Source: DASSUW01 sp963811895
GTDB taxonomy: Bacteria > Actinomycetota > Thermoleophilia > Solirubrobacterales > Solirubrobacteraceae
Assembly (NCBI GenBank): GCA_963811895.1
Contig: CAWETE010000010.1
Span: 186,001 to 250,000, forward strand
Reading direction: 5' to 3'
Length of the DNA stretch: 64,000 nucleotides
Shown here: one piece after another, positions 16,250 through 24,638 of the stretch
How positions within the stretch are numbered: position 1 is the first letter of the stretch
How the letters are laid out: each line of letters starts with the position of its first letter
Program-made: the position numbers and the translations under genes
Notes under the pieces: generated by a model
What the model was told of the DNA's origin: nothing
Databases searched by the model: none
What the model saw: the letters and a program-made list of their open reading frames with translations, nothing else

Positions 16250-18091
16250 ATGATCCGTGCCGCGGTACTGGTGCTCGCTCTGACCCTGGCGGTCGCTTTC
16301 GGCGGTCCGCCCGCATCGGGCCAGGCGCCGCCGGACAGGCCGAACCTGCTCGTGCTCATGACCGACGACCTCGAGGTGGATGACCTCAAGGCGCTGCCGA
16401 GCGTCCGCAGACTCGCCGAGCAGGGCACGACGTTCAGCAACTCGTTCGTCGGCTACTCGCTGTGCTGCCCGTCGCGCGCGACGTACCTGAGCGGGCAGTA
16501 CAACCACAACAACGGGGTGCTCTCGAACGCCGCGCCGGACGGCGGCTTCGCGCGGCTCGACCACACCAACACGCTGCCGGTGTGGCTCCAGGCCGCCGGC
16601 TACCACACCACGCACGTCGGCAAGTACCTCAACGGCTACGAGAACGCGGCCACCCGCAGCACCGTGCCGCCGGGCTACTCGGACTGGCAGGGCCTCGCGA
16701 TCGGCACGTACCGGATGTACAACTACTCGGTCAACGACAACGGCACGCTCGTGCCCTACGGCACCGCGCCGGCGGACTACCAGACGGACGTGCTGGCCGA
16801 CCGTGCCGTCGCCGCGATCCGCGAGCGCGCCGCGTCGCCGCAGCCCTTCTATCTGAAGTTCTCGCCGCTGGCGCCGCACGGCTCGGGCGCCGTCGCCGGC
16901 CACAACGGCATGGGCCCGGATCCCGCGCCCCGCCACCGCGGCGCGTACGCCACCGAGCCGCTCGACCTCGGCCCCGCCTACGACGAGGCGGACGTGCGCG
17001 ACAAGCCGGCGTCGATCCGGGGGCTGCCGCGGATCAGCGCGCAGGCCCGGGCGGACATCGACGTCCGCAACCGGCGGCGGCTGGCGTCGCTGCTGGCCGT
17101 CGACGAGGCGATCACGCGCATGATCGACGAGCTCCGCGCCGCCGGCGAGCTCGACCAGACGATCGTCGCCTTCACGTCAGACAACGGATGGCAGGAGGGC
17201 GAGCATCGCGTCGTGCAGGGCAAGGTGCGCGTGTACGAGCCGTCCATCCGGGTGCCGCTGATCGTCCGCGGCCCGGGCTTCGCCCCCGGCGCCGTCGCGC
17301 CGGCCGTGGCGATCAACGTCGACCTGCCGCGCACGCTCGCCGCGGCCGCGGGCGCCGTACCCGGGCGCGTCCTGGACGGGCTGGACCTGCGCGAGGTGGC
17401 CGGCGGATCGGCTCGCGCGCTCGCCCGGCCGCTGCTCAACGAGACGGGCGTGCCGGGGCTCTCCAACCGCAACTTCCATCAGGCGATCCGGACCGGGACC
17501 CACAAGTACGTCGAGCACGCCAACGGCGAGCGCGAGCTCTACGACCTGCGCAGCGACCCGGACGAGCTCGTCAACGTCGCGAGCGACCCGGCGCAGTTCG
17601 GGACGCTGGCGGAGCTCGACGCGCGACTCGAGGTGCTCAAGACCTGCGCCGGCGAGTCGTGCGTCGATCCGCAGCCGCCCGCGGTACCGGCGCCGTCGTC
17701 TCCGCCGCTCTCCGTCCCGGACTCGGTGACGCCGGTCGGGCGTTCGGTCCGGCTGCTGGACCGGCGCATCCGGCTCGGCCGCGACAAGCGGATCGCCATC
17801 CCGATGCGCTGCGCGCTCGGCGCCGACGACGGCTGCTCGGGCAGGCTGACCGTGTACGAGCGCCGCAAGCGTCCCGGGCGCGACCGGCTGGTGCGCATGG
17901 GCTCACGGCGCTTCTCGCTGGAGCCGGGCCAGTACAAGCGGGTCGAGGTCAAGGTGCGCGCCGCCGCCCGGCGGCGGCTGGCGAGCAAGCGCCGGATGAC
18001 GGTCCGCGTCAGCGCGCGGTACGTGACCGTCGCCGGTGAGCTCGAGCGCTCCAAGCGCACGTACCGCCTCGTCGCGCGCGGTCTCCGCTAG
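16250..18091 (+). CDS. Secreted sulfatase with C-terminal beta domain
   Basis: A 613-residue exported arylsulfatase-type enzyme. Residues 1-24 are a signal peptide. The metal site opens with LLVLMTDDLEVDD (Asp39-Asp40), and C72 in CCPSRATYLSG is the cysteine that a formylglycine-generating enzyme converts. HVGKYLNGYE, FSPLAPHGSG and FTSDNGWQEGEHRVVQGK supply the other conserved His, Asp-Asn and Lys residues. After the catalytic domain (to about residue 460) a Pro/Ser linker leads to an Arg-rich beta domain. It should cleave sulfate esters outside the cell; the closest kind are choline/N-acetylglucosamine-type sulfatases. No FGE gene is in the window. Confidence 0.93.
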   Translation: MIRAAVLVLALTLAVAFGGPPASGQAPPDRPNLLVLMTDDLEVDDLKALPSVRRLAEQGTTFSNSFVGYSLCCPSRATYLSGQYNHNNGVLSNAAPDGGFARLDHTNTLPVWLQAAGYHTTHVGKYLNGYENAATRSTVPPGYSDWQGLAIGTYRMYNYSVNDNGTLVPYGTAPADYQTDVLADRAVAAIRERAASPQPFYLKFSPLAPHGSGAVAGHNGMGPDPAPRHRGAYATEPLDLGPAYDEADVRDKPASIRGLPRISAQARADIDVRNRRRLASLLAVDEAITRMIDELRAAGELDQTIVAFTSDNGWQEGEHRVVQGKVRVYEPSIRVPLIVRGPGFAPGAVAPAVAINVDLPRTLAAAAGAVPGRVLDGLDLREVAGGSARALARPLLNETGVPGLSNRNFHQAIRTGTHKYVEHANGERELYDLRSDPDELVNVASDPAQFGTLAELDARLEVLKTCAGESCVDPQPPAVPAPSSPPLSVPDSVTPVGRSVRLLDRRIRLGRDKRIAIPMRCALGADDGCSGRLTVYERRKRPGRDRLVRMGSRRFSLEPGQYKRVEVKVRAAARRRLASKRRMTVRVSARYVTVAGELERSKRTYRLVARGLR

Positions 18092-18194
18092 CGGTCGCGA
18101 GGTGTGAGAGACGACACCTTCGGTTGCTGGTCGACGCGCCGCCGGCGCGGAAGGCTCCAGCTGTCCAAGCCCGTCGATCACAGAGGCACGACAG

Positions 18195-18408
18195 ATGAAG
18201 CTCAGGAAGCAGAGCCCAGCCCCGCCGCCCCCGCCGCCGGCGAAGGCAAAGCCGCCGTGGGAGAAGTTCCTCGATCCGATGGAGCGCCCGAACCGTGAGG
18301 ACCTCGCCGCGGCGCACAACGTCTTCACCGACACGCTGCTGGAGCCGGTGCCGCTGCCGCGCTGGCTCACCGGCCGCCGCCGCGCGCGGCGCGACAAGCT
18401 CAGCTTAG
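18195..18408 (+). CDS. Small basic, proline-rich protein; 3' end uncertain
   Basis: The start reads MKLRKQSPAPPPPPPAKAKP then WEKFLDPMERPNREDLAAAH and LLEPVPLPRWLTGRRRARRD, plausible coding sequence with an AGAGG ribosome site. In this frame there is no stop before the antisense ABC1 kinase gene, and the frame then runs on as a shadow. One base over, a TAG at 18406-18408 overlaps the kinase stop inside TTAG, the same kind of convergent junction seen at 2803. I therefore end the gene there and suspect one extra base shortly before. About 70 residues, no recognised family. Confidence 0.45.
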
Positions 18409-19787
18409 GCCGCGCGGGCGAGCGGGCGGCGGTCGCCCCAGAACTCGGCGTCGAGCGCGCCGAGCTCGGTGGAGGGCGCCGCGGTGCCGTGGTACTCGGC
18501 GCCGATCGCGGCCCAGTCCGCGGAGGCGCGGACCTCGCCGAGGGTCTGGAAGACGAGGCCCTCCATCCGGCGGATGAGGAGCGCCTGGGGCGGCAGGGTC
18601 ATGCGGCGCAGGTCGTCGAGGTACTCGCCGCTGCGCTCCATCAGGCCCACCACGTAGGCCGGCGTGATCTGGCGCTCGCCGGGCTCGAAGTACCACTCGG
18701 CGCCGACCCGCAGCTGCTCGAGCAGCCGCTCGGGATCGAAGTCGCCGGGCGAGGGCAGGTAGCCGAGCGTGGCCATGCCGCGGTGGACGGCAGCGGCGTC
18801 GCCGGCGGCGGCCGCACTGGCGATCGCCTGCTCGGCGGCCAGGTAGGACGGGTCGACGACGCGCATGAGCCCGAAGTCGAGGAAGCCGACGCGGCCGCCC
18901 TCGAGCCACAGGTAGTTGCCGGGGTGCGGGTCGCCGGACGCGCGGCCGAGGTGGTTCAGGGTGCCGAAGAAGAAGCGGAAGACGATCTCGCCGAAGCGGT
19001 CGCGGTCGGCGGCGCTCAGCTCCTTCACGTCCTCGAAGCGCATGCCGTCGAGCAGCTCGGTGACCAGCACGCGGCGGCTCGAGAGATCGGTGTGGACGGC
19101 GGGCACGTGGGCGAACGGATGCCCGCGCCAGGCGCGCGCGACCGTGCGGTGGTTCTGCGCCTCGATCTCGTAGTCGAGCTCCTCGGCCACGCGCTCGCGC
19201 AGCTCGCCGGCGAGCGCGCGCACGTCGAGCCCGGGGGCCAGGCGCTTCACCAGCGGCAGGAGCAGGCCGAGGTTGCGCAGGTCGATCTCGACGGCCTCGG
19301 CCATGCCCGGGTACTGGACCTTGACCGCGACCCGCTCGCCCTCGCGCGTGACCGCGCGGTGCACCTGCCCGATCGAGGCGGCGGCGAACGCCTCGTGCTC
19401 GAACTCCGCGAAGTGCTCGCTCAAAGGCCCGCCGAGCTCCGATCGCACGAGCTTCTCGAGCTTCGACCACGGCAGCGGCGGCACGTCGTCGCGCAGCGTC
19501 GCGAGCGTGCGCTTGAACTGCTCGCGCTCGGCCTCGGGGATGGCGGTGAACTCGACGGTCGAGAGGACCTGGCCGATCTTCATCGCGGCGCCCCGCATCC
19601 GCCCGAGCTGCTCCACGAGCTCGCGCGCGAAGGCCGCGGCGCGCTCGCCGGTCGCCGCCTCGGCGCGCTCGGGCGAGCGCACCAGGTTCGCGGCGCGGGT
19701 GCCGGCCCAGCGCAGGCCCTGGCCGGCCACCAGGCCGCCGACGGCGCCGGTCCGGGCGAAGCGGGAGGTGGGCGGGGCGTCGGCCAT
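18405..19787 (-). CDS. ABC1/UbiB-family atypical protein kinase
   Basis: A 460-residue protein of the AarF/UbiB/ADCK group. The family KxGQ motif is in GAAMKIGQVLSTVEF, the nucleotide site lysine in RVAVKVQYPGM, AAASIGQVHRA is the A-rich loop, ELDYEIEAQNH the ExD motif, and the catalytic/metal motifs are SGDPHPGNYLWLEGGRVGFLDFGLM. Family members act as ATPases or kinases supporting ubiquinone or other isoprenoid lipid pathways; in actinobacteria the role is less clear. The N-terminus has no membrane helix. TACGGT lies 6 nt before the ATG, so the message is probably leaderless. Confidence 0.92.
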   Translation of the reverse strand: MADAPPTSRFARTGAVGGLVAGQGLRWAGTRAANLVRSPERAEAATGERAAAFARELVEQLGRMRGAAMKIGQVLSTVEFTAIPEAEREQFKRTLATLRDDVPPLPWSKLEKLVRSELGGPLSEHFAEFEHEAFAAASIGQVHRAVTREGERVAVKVQYPGMAEAVEIDLRNLGLLLPLVKRLAPGLDVRALAGELRERVAEELDYEIEAQNHRTVARAWRGHPFAHVPAVHTDLSSRRVLVTELLDGMRFEDVKELSAADRDRFGEIVFRFFFGTLNHLGRASGDPHPGNYLWLEGGRVGFLDFGLMRVVDPSYLAAEQAIASAAAAGDAAAVHRGMATLGYLPSPGDFDPERLLEQLRVGAEWYFEPGERQITPAYVVGLMERSGEYLDDLRRMTLPPQALLIRRMEGLVFQTLGEVRASADWAAIGAEYHGTAAPSTELGALDAEFWGDRRPLARAA

Positions 19788-19793
19788 ACGGCA

Positions 19794-19799
19794 ACCGTA
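19794..19799 (-). promoter_or_regulatory. -10 box of the ABC1 kinase gene
   Basis: Minus-strand TACGGT, 6 nt before the ATG at 19787, in line with the leaderless pattern of the window. Confidence 0.5.
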
Positions 19800-19842
19800 C
19801 GGCCGCTCAAACCCCCCGACTATGGGGGATACCCCTACCGCA

Positions 19843-20490
19843 CTATGCGTGCAGGCCGATCGGGCAGGAGACGCCCGTGCCGCCCAGGCCGCAGTACCCG
19901 TTCGGGTTCTTGGCCAGGTACTGCTGGTGGTAGTCCTCGGCGTAGTAGAAGGGCCCGGCGTCGGCGATCTCGGTCGAGATCTCGCCGTGGCCGGCTGCGC
20001 TCAGGCGCTCCTGGTACATCGCCTTCGACGCCTCGGCGGCCTGTCGCTGCGCCTCGTCGGCCACGTAGATCGCCGACCGGTACTGGGTGCCGACGTCGTT
20101 GCCCTGCCGCATGCCCTGCGTCGGGTCGTGGTTCTCCCAGAAGAGCTGCAGCATGGCCTCGTACGACGTCACGTTCGGGTCGAAGACGGCGAGCACGACC
20201 TCGGCGTGGCCCGTCGCGGTCGAGCACACCTCCTCGTACGACGGGTTTGGCGTGAAGCCGCCCGCGTAGCCGGCCGCCGTCGTGTACACGCCGTCGGCCT
20301 GCCAGAACACGCGCTCGGCGCCCCAGAAGCAGCCCATGCCGAACACGGCACGCTGGAGGCCCTCCGGGAACGGCGGCATCAGCGGCGTCCCGAGCACCTC
20401 GTGGCGCGCCGGGACCGGCATCGGCTCGTCGCGCCCGGGCAGGGCACGGTCCGGCTCGATCATCTGTGTCTTGCGCGAGGAGAAGAGCAT
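19843..20490 (-). CDS. msrA: Peptide-methionine (S)-S-oxide reductase
   Basis: A 215-residue repair enzyme that reduces methionine-S-sulfoxide in proteins. The catalytic block is AVFGMGCFWGAERVFW (nucleophilic Cys in GCFWG), followed by TAAGYAGGFTPNPSYEEVCS, TGHAEVV, FWENHDPTQGMRQGNDVGTQYRSAIY and a C-terminal HQQYLAKNPNGYCGLGGTGVSCPIG, whose two cysteines suit the recycling disulfide relay with thioredoxin. Full length. ATG at 20490 is used; a GTG 12 nt upstream would lie too close to the TACAGT -10 box at 20501-20506. It is divergent from psuG and shares a symmetric promoter with it. Confidence 0.95.
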   Translation of the reverse strand: MLFSSRKTQMIEPDRALPGRDEPMPVPARHEVLGTPLMPPFPEGLQRAVFGMGCFWGAERVFWQADGVYTTAAGYAGGFTPNPSYEEVCSTATGHAEVVLAVFDPNVTSYEAMLQLFWENHDPTQGMRQGNDVGTQYRSAIYVADEAQRQAAEASKAMYQERLSAAGHGEISTEIADAGPFYYAEDYHQQYLAKNPNGYCGLGGTGVSCPIGLHA

Positions 20491-20497
20491 GGTGTCT

Positions 20498-20513
20498 CTC
20501 ACTGTACGGTGAG
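20498..20513. promoter_or_regulatory. Symmetric bidirectional promoter of msrA and psuG
   Basis: The 16 bases CTCACTGTACGGTGAG form a near-perfect palindrome. Read rightward they contain TACGGT (20505-20510), 9 nt before the psuG ATG; read leftward TACAGT (20501-20506), 10 nt before the msrA ATG. The two -10 boxes overlap by the central TA, so polymerase can fire in only one direction at a time from this site. Outer arms CTCAC/GTGAG could also bind a dimeric regulator. Confidence 0.65.
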
Positions 20514-20519
20514 CGCCTC

Positions 20520-21404
20520 ATGCGTTACACCCGCGAGGTCTCAGATGCGATCGAGGCCGGCCGCCCGGTGGTCGCGCTCGAGAGCACGATCATCGCCCAC
20601 GGCCTGCCGCGACCCGAGAACCTGGAGGTCGCCCGCGCGGTCGAGGAGGTCGTGCGCGAGGAGGGAGCGACGCCGGCGACCATCGCCATCATCGAGGGGA
20701 TGGTGCGGATCGGGCTCGACCGCGAGGGGCTCGAGGAGATCGCCGCCGGCGACGACGTGGTCAAGTGCAGCGCGCGCGACCTGTCGGTGGTGATGGCGCG
20801 GCGCGCCACCGGCGCCACGACGGTGGCCGCCACGGCAACGCTGGCCGTCCGCGCCGGGATCGGCGTCTTCGCCACCGGCGGGATCGGCGGCGTCCACCGC
20901 GAGGCACGCGACAGCTGGGACGAGTCCGCCGACCTGATCACGCTGAGCCAGACGCCGATCACGCTCGTCTGCGCGGGCATCAAGTCGATCCTCGACGTCG
21001 AGGCGACGCTCGAGCGGCTCGAGACGCTCAACATCACCGTGCTCGGCTACCGCACCGACCGCTTCCCCGGCTTCTACCTCGCCGACTCGGGCTTGCCGGT
21101 CCCGTGGCGCGTGGACACGCCCGAGGAGGTGGCCGACGTCGCGCACGCGCGCGCCGAGCTGGGACTCGGCGCGATCGTGGTCGCCAACCCGATCGAGCAC
21201 GAGCTCGACCCCGATCTGCACGACCGCGTCCTGACCGAGAGCCTCGAGGCCGCGTCGCGCGACGGGATCCGCGGCAAGGACATCACGCCGTACCTGCTCG
21301 ACCGCTTCCACCGCGAGACGAACGGCGCCAGCCTCGAGGCGAACGTGCGGCTGATCCTGCGCAACGCCGCGCTCGCGGCGCAGATCGCCCGCGCCACGGC
21401 ATGA
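20520..21404 (+). CDS. psuG: Pseudouridine-5'-phosphate glycosidase
   Basis: A 294-residue enzyme that splits pseudouridine 5'-phosphate into uracil and ribose 5-phosphate (C-glycoside cleavage). Family blocks: VVALESTIIAHGLPRPENLE, ATPATIAIIEGMVRIGL, VKCSARDLSVVMARRATGATTVAATA (with the Schiff-base Lys), GVFATGGIGGVHREARDSWDESADL, FPGFYLADSGLPVPWR and ANPIEHELDPDLHD. Its stop overlaps the ATG of the next gene (ATGA), and that gene is a PfkB kinase, the expected partner (pseudouridine kinase). Together they degrade pseudouridine from RNA turnover. Confidence 0.96.
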   Translation: MRYTREVSDAIEAGRPVVALESTIIAHGLPRPENLEVARAVEEVVREEGATPATIAIIEGMVRIGLDREGLEEIAAGDDVVKCSARDLSVVMARRATGATTVAATATLAVRAGIGVFATGGIGGVHREARDSWDESADLITLSQTPITLVCAGIKSILDVEATLERLETLNITVLGYRTDRFPGFYLADSGLPVPWRVDTPEEVADVAHARAELGLGAIVVANPIEHELDPDLHDRVLTESLEAASRDGIRGKDITPYLLDRFHRETNGASLEANVRLILRNAALAAQIARATA

Positions 21405-22198
21405 CGCTCGTCGTCCTCGGCGACCTCATGATCGACGTCATCGCCCGCGCAAGCGGCCCGCTGGCGCGCGGCAGCGACACGCCGGCGCACGTGAGCCTGG
21501 AGGGCGGCGGCTCGGGCGCCAACGTGGCCGCCTGGGCCGCCGCGCTCGGGACGCCGGTCTGCTTCGCCTGCCGCGTCGGCGACGACCTGCCCGGCCGCCG
21601 CGCCGTCGACACGCTGCTGGCGGCCGGCGTGAAGGTGCACGCGGCCGTCGACCGCGAGCGGCCCACCGGCACCTGCGTGGTGCTCGTCGAGCCTGGCGGC
21701 GAGCGGACCATGCTGCCCGACCCGGGCGCCAACGACGCGCCCGTCGACGTGCCCGACGCCTGGCTCGAGCCCGGCCGCCACCTGCACGTGGTGGGCTACG
21801 CGCTGCTGCGCGACGGCGCGCGCCCCGGCGCGCTGGCCGCGATCGAGCGCGCGCAGGCGGCGGGGATGACGGTGTCGGTCGACCCGTCCTCGTGGGCGCT
21901 GATCCGCCCCGGCGCCATCCCGGAGGTCGACCTGCTGCTGCCGAACGAGCGGGAGGCGGAGGTCCTGGGCTCCCGCGGCGAGATGGTCGTCAAGCTCGGC
22001 GCGGACGGGGCACGCTGGGGCGACGTCCACGTCGCCGCCGAGGCGGTCGAGGTGATCGACACCACCGGGGCGGGCGACGCGTTCGCCGCCGGGCTGCTCT
22101 CCGCCCGCCTGGACGGCGCCGGCAAGCAGGAGGCGCTCGAGGCCGGCTGCGGCGCCGCGGCGCGCGTCGTCTCGCAGGTCGGCGCGCGCCCGTCCTGA
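21401..22198 (+). CDS. psuK: PfkB-family carbohydrate kinase, probable pseudouridine kinase
   Basis: A 265-residue PfkB kinase. The N-terminus reads LVVLGDLMIDVIARA, substrate-binding GGGSGANVAAWAAALG follows, and the C-terminal signature DTTGAGDAFAAGLLSARLDG holds the catalytic Asp and anion hole. The family by itself does not fix the substrate, but the ATGA overlap with psuG strongly suggests it phosphorylates pseudouridine at the 5' position to feed PsuG. No dedicated transporter is seen next to it. Confidence 0.88.
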   Translation: MTLVVLGDLMIDVIARASGPLARGSDTPAHVSLEGGGSGANVAAWAAALGTPVCFACRVGDDLPGRRAVDTLLAAGVKVHAAVDRERPTGTCVVLVEPGGERTMLPDPGANDAPVDVPDAWLEPGRHLHVVGYALLRDGARPGALAAIERAQAAGMTVSVDPSSWALIRPGAIPEVDLLLPNEREAEVLGSRGEMVVKLGADGARWGDVHVAAEAVEVIDTTGAGDAFAAGLLSARLDGAGKQEALEAGCGAAARVVSQVGARPS

Positions 22199-22227
22199 AA
22201 CCGGCGCATCATCGCGCCCGATGCGGG

Positions 22228-22233
22228 TACCTT
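22228..22233 (+). promoter_or_regulatory. -10 box of the secreted dipeptidase-like gene
   Basis: TACCTT followed by 7 nt and the GTG at 22241, a leaderless layout. Confidence 0.5.
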
Positions 22234-22240
22234 CGCACTC

Positions 22241-24591
22241 GTGCGGGTCGCGCTGGGGGTGCTGATCGCAGTGATGTTCGCCGCGCCGGCGGAGGCGCAG
22301 GATCGCTTTGCCCTGGCCGGCGGCTGCTACGTCCTGACCAACGGCGGCTCCCAGGTCGCCAGGACCGCCGACGGCGGCTATCGGCTCGGCGCTCAGGGCG
22401 AGCGCTTCCGGCTGCAGCCCACGGCGCTCGGCCGCTACCTGCTCTACGGCTCCGGGCGCGACTTCCTCGGCTACGGCCGCGGCCCGCTTCCGATCTCGCC
22501 CGAGCGCGTCCAGAGCCAGGCGGCGCCGAGCGAGTCCGCCGACTGGACGATCGAGGACGGCTACACGCTGCGCCTGGGCGACAGGAGGCTCGGCGTGCAG
22601 GACGGCCGGCTCGTCCTCGGCAACGTGGCGACGCGCTTCGCGTTCGAGCCGGCCGACGGCTGCGCCGTCTATCCCGAGGCCGAGACCAACGTCGGCGGCG
22701 AGCCCACCCGCGGCGCCACGCCGTTCGGCGAGGTGCGCGGCCTGCTCGACGCCCACATGCACATGATGGCCTTCGAGTTCCTCGGCGGCCGCGTCCACTG
22801 CGGGCGCCCGTGGCATCAATACGGCGTGGCGAGCGCGCTCGTCGACTGTCCCGACCACGAGCCGATGGGCGCCGGGGCGATCGGCGAGAACGTGCTCTCG
22901 TACGGCAACCCGGTCGGCACGCACGACACGCGCGGCTGGCCCACGCTCAAGGACTGGCCGCACCACGCCTCGCTCACGCACGAGCAGACCTACTACCGCT
23001 GGCTCGAGCGCTCATACCGCGCCGGCCTGCGGCTGATGGTGAACCTGCTCGTCGACAACGAGGTGCTCTGCACGCTCTATCCGTACAAGAAGAACTCCTG
23101 CAACGAGATGGACGGCGTGCGGCTGCAGGCCAGGCGGCTGCGCGAGCTGCAGGACTACATCGACGCCCAGCACGGCGGGCCGGGCAAGGGCTGGTTCCGG
23201 ATCGTCACCGACCCCTTCGAGGCGCGGCGCGTCATCAACGACGGCAAGCTCGCCGTGGTCATGGGCATCGAGGTCTCGAAGCTCTTCGACTGCGGCGTCC
23301 AGGACGGGCAGCCCGAATGCACCGCCGAGCAGATCGACCAGCGGCTGAAGGAGGTCCACGACCTCGGCGTGCGCGACATGGAGCTCGTCAACAAGTTCGA
23401 CAACGCGCTCGGCGGCGTGGCCGGCGACAGCGGGACGACGGGCGTGGTGGTCAACGTCGGCAACCGGATCGAGACCGGCCGCTTCTGGCAGATGGGCGCG
23501 TGCCAGGACGCGCACAACCACGACCGCGCGCAGCCCACGGCGCCCGGCGTGCCGGATCGCGACCAGCTCGCCGGCAACCTCCTGCACGCCCTGCTCCCGC
23601 CGGGCACGGCGCCGCTCTACGGCGAGCCGCCGCACTGCAACGCGCTCGGCCTGTCCCCGCTCGGCGAGCACCTGGTCACGCGGATGATGGAGCGGGGGAT
23701 GGTCATCGACCCCGACCACCTCAGCGTGCTCGCGCGCCAGCAGCTGATGAACGTGGTCGAGCGGCGCGGCTACTCCGGCGTCGTGTCCAGCCACAGCTGG
23801 AGCACGCCGGACGCGATCCCGCGGATCCTGCGCCTCGGCGGCGTCGTGACACCGATGGCCGGCTCGACCACCGACTTCGCGGCCGCCTGGCGCGAGACCA
23901 AGTCCCAGCGCGACCCGCGCTTCTACTGGGGCATCGGCTGGGGCGCCGACATGAACGGCTTCGCCTCCCAGGGCGGTCCGCGGCAGGGCGGCAACGTCAG
24001 CTACCCGTTCCGGTCGTTCGACGGGCACCTCGTCGACCGTCAGCGCAGCGGGCAGCGCGTGTACGACATCAACGTCGACGGCGTCGCCCACTACGGCCTG
24101 TTCCCGGACTGGGTCGAGGACCTGCGGCTGCTCGCCGGCCAGGAGGTCGTGGACGACCTCGGCCGCGGCGCCGAGGCGTACCTGCAGATGTGGGAGCGCG
24201 CCGTGGGCGTGCCGGCGACGCGCTGCAGCAGCGGCGCGCACGCGCCACCCCCCGCGGGCTCGGCAGCGTGCGCCTGCGGGCGCGGGCGACGGGCGTGCTG
24301 CGCCGCGCCGGCCAGCCGCGGCGGCGGGCGGGCCGGACCTGGCGGTGGTGCGCGACCGGAGGCGGCCGCGTGACCGCGCGGCTCACGCGCCACGGCCGCG
24401 TCTCGGCCGTCAGGAGCACGGCGCCCGCGCACGGCGCGCTCGGCGCACGGCCCGGTCACCGGCTCTCCGAGGCGACGCGACGGCGCACGCGCCGTCTGGC
24501 GCCCGGTGTCCGCGGGCGGGGCCGGGTCCGCATCGGCCTGCGGGCCGGCCGAGTGCGCTGGGTCGGCGCCACGACGACGCGGGGCGCCTGA
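22241..24591 (+). pseudogene. Secreted membrane-dipeptidase-like (amidohydrolase fold) protein, frame broken near the 3' end
   Basis: Signal peptide (MRVALGVLIAVMFAAPAEA), a beta-rich N-terminal domain (residues 20-150), then a TIM-barrel metal-dependent domain starting GLLDAHMHMMAFEF (HxH) and containing VVMGIEVSKLFDCG, GMVIDPDHLSVLARQQLM, GVVSSHSWSTPDAIPRIL and GIGWGADMNGF, similar to peptidase M19. The main frame goes off after RCSSGAHAP. A frame beginning TPRGLGSVRLRARA continues to 24591 with an Arg-rich wall-anchoring-like beta domain. The break falls in a run of six C (24247-24252); one more C would restore the frame. Intact length about 780 residues. The catalytic domain itself is complete. 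Confidence 0.8.
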
Positions 24592-24638
24592 GCACGAGCG
24601 GCCTTGTGCTGCGGCCACCGGCGTGCGAGGGTCGGCTG

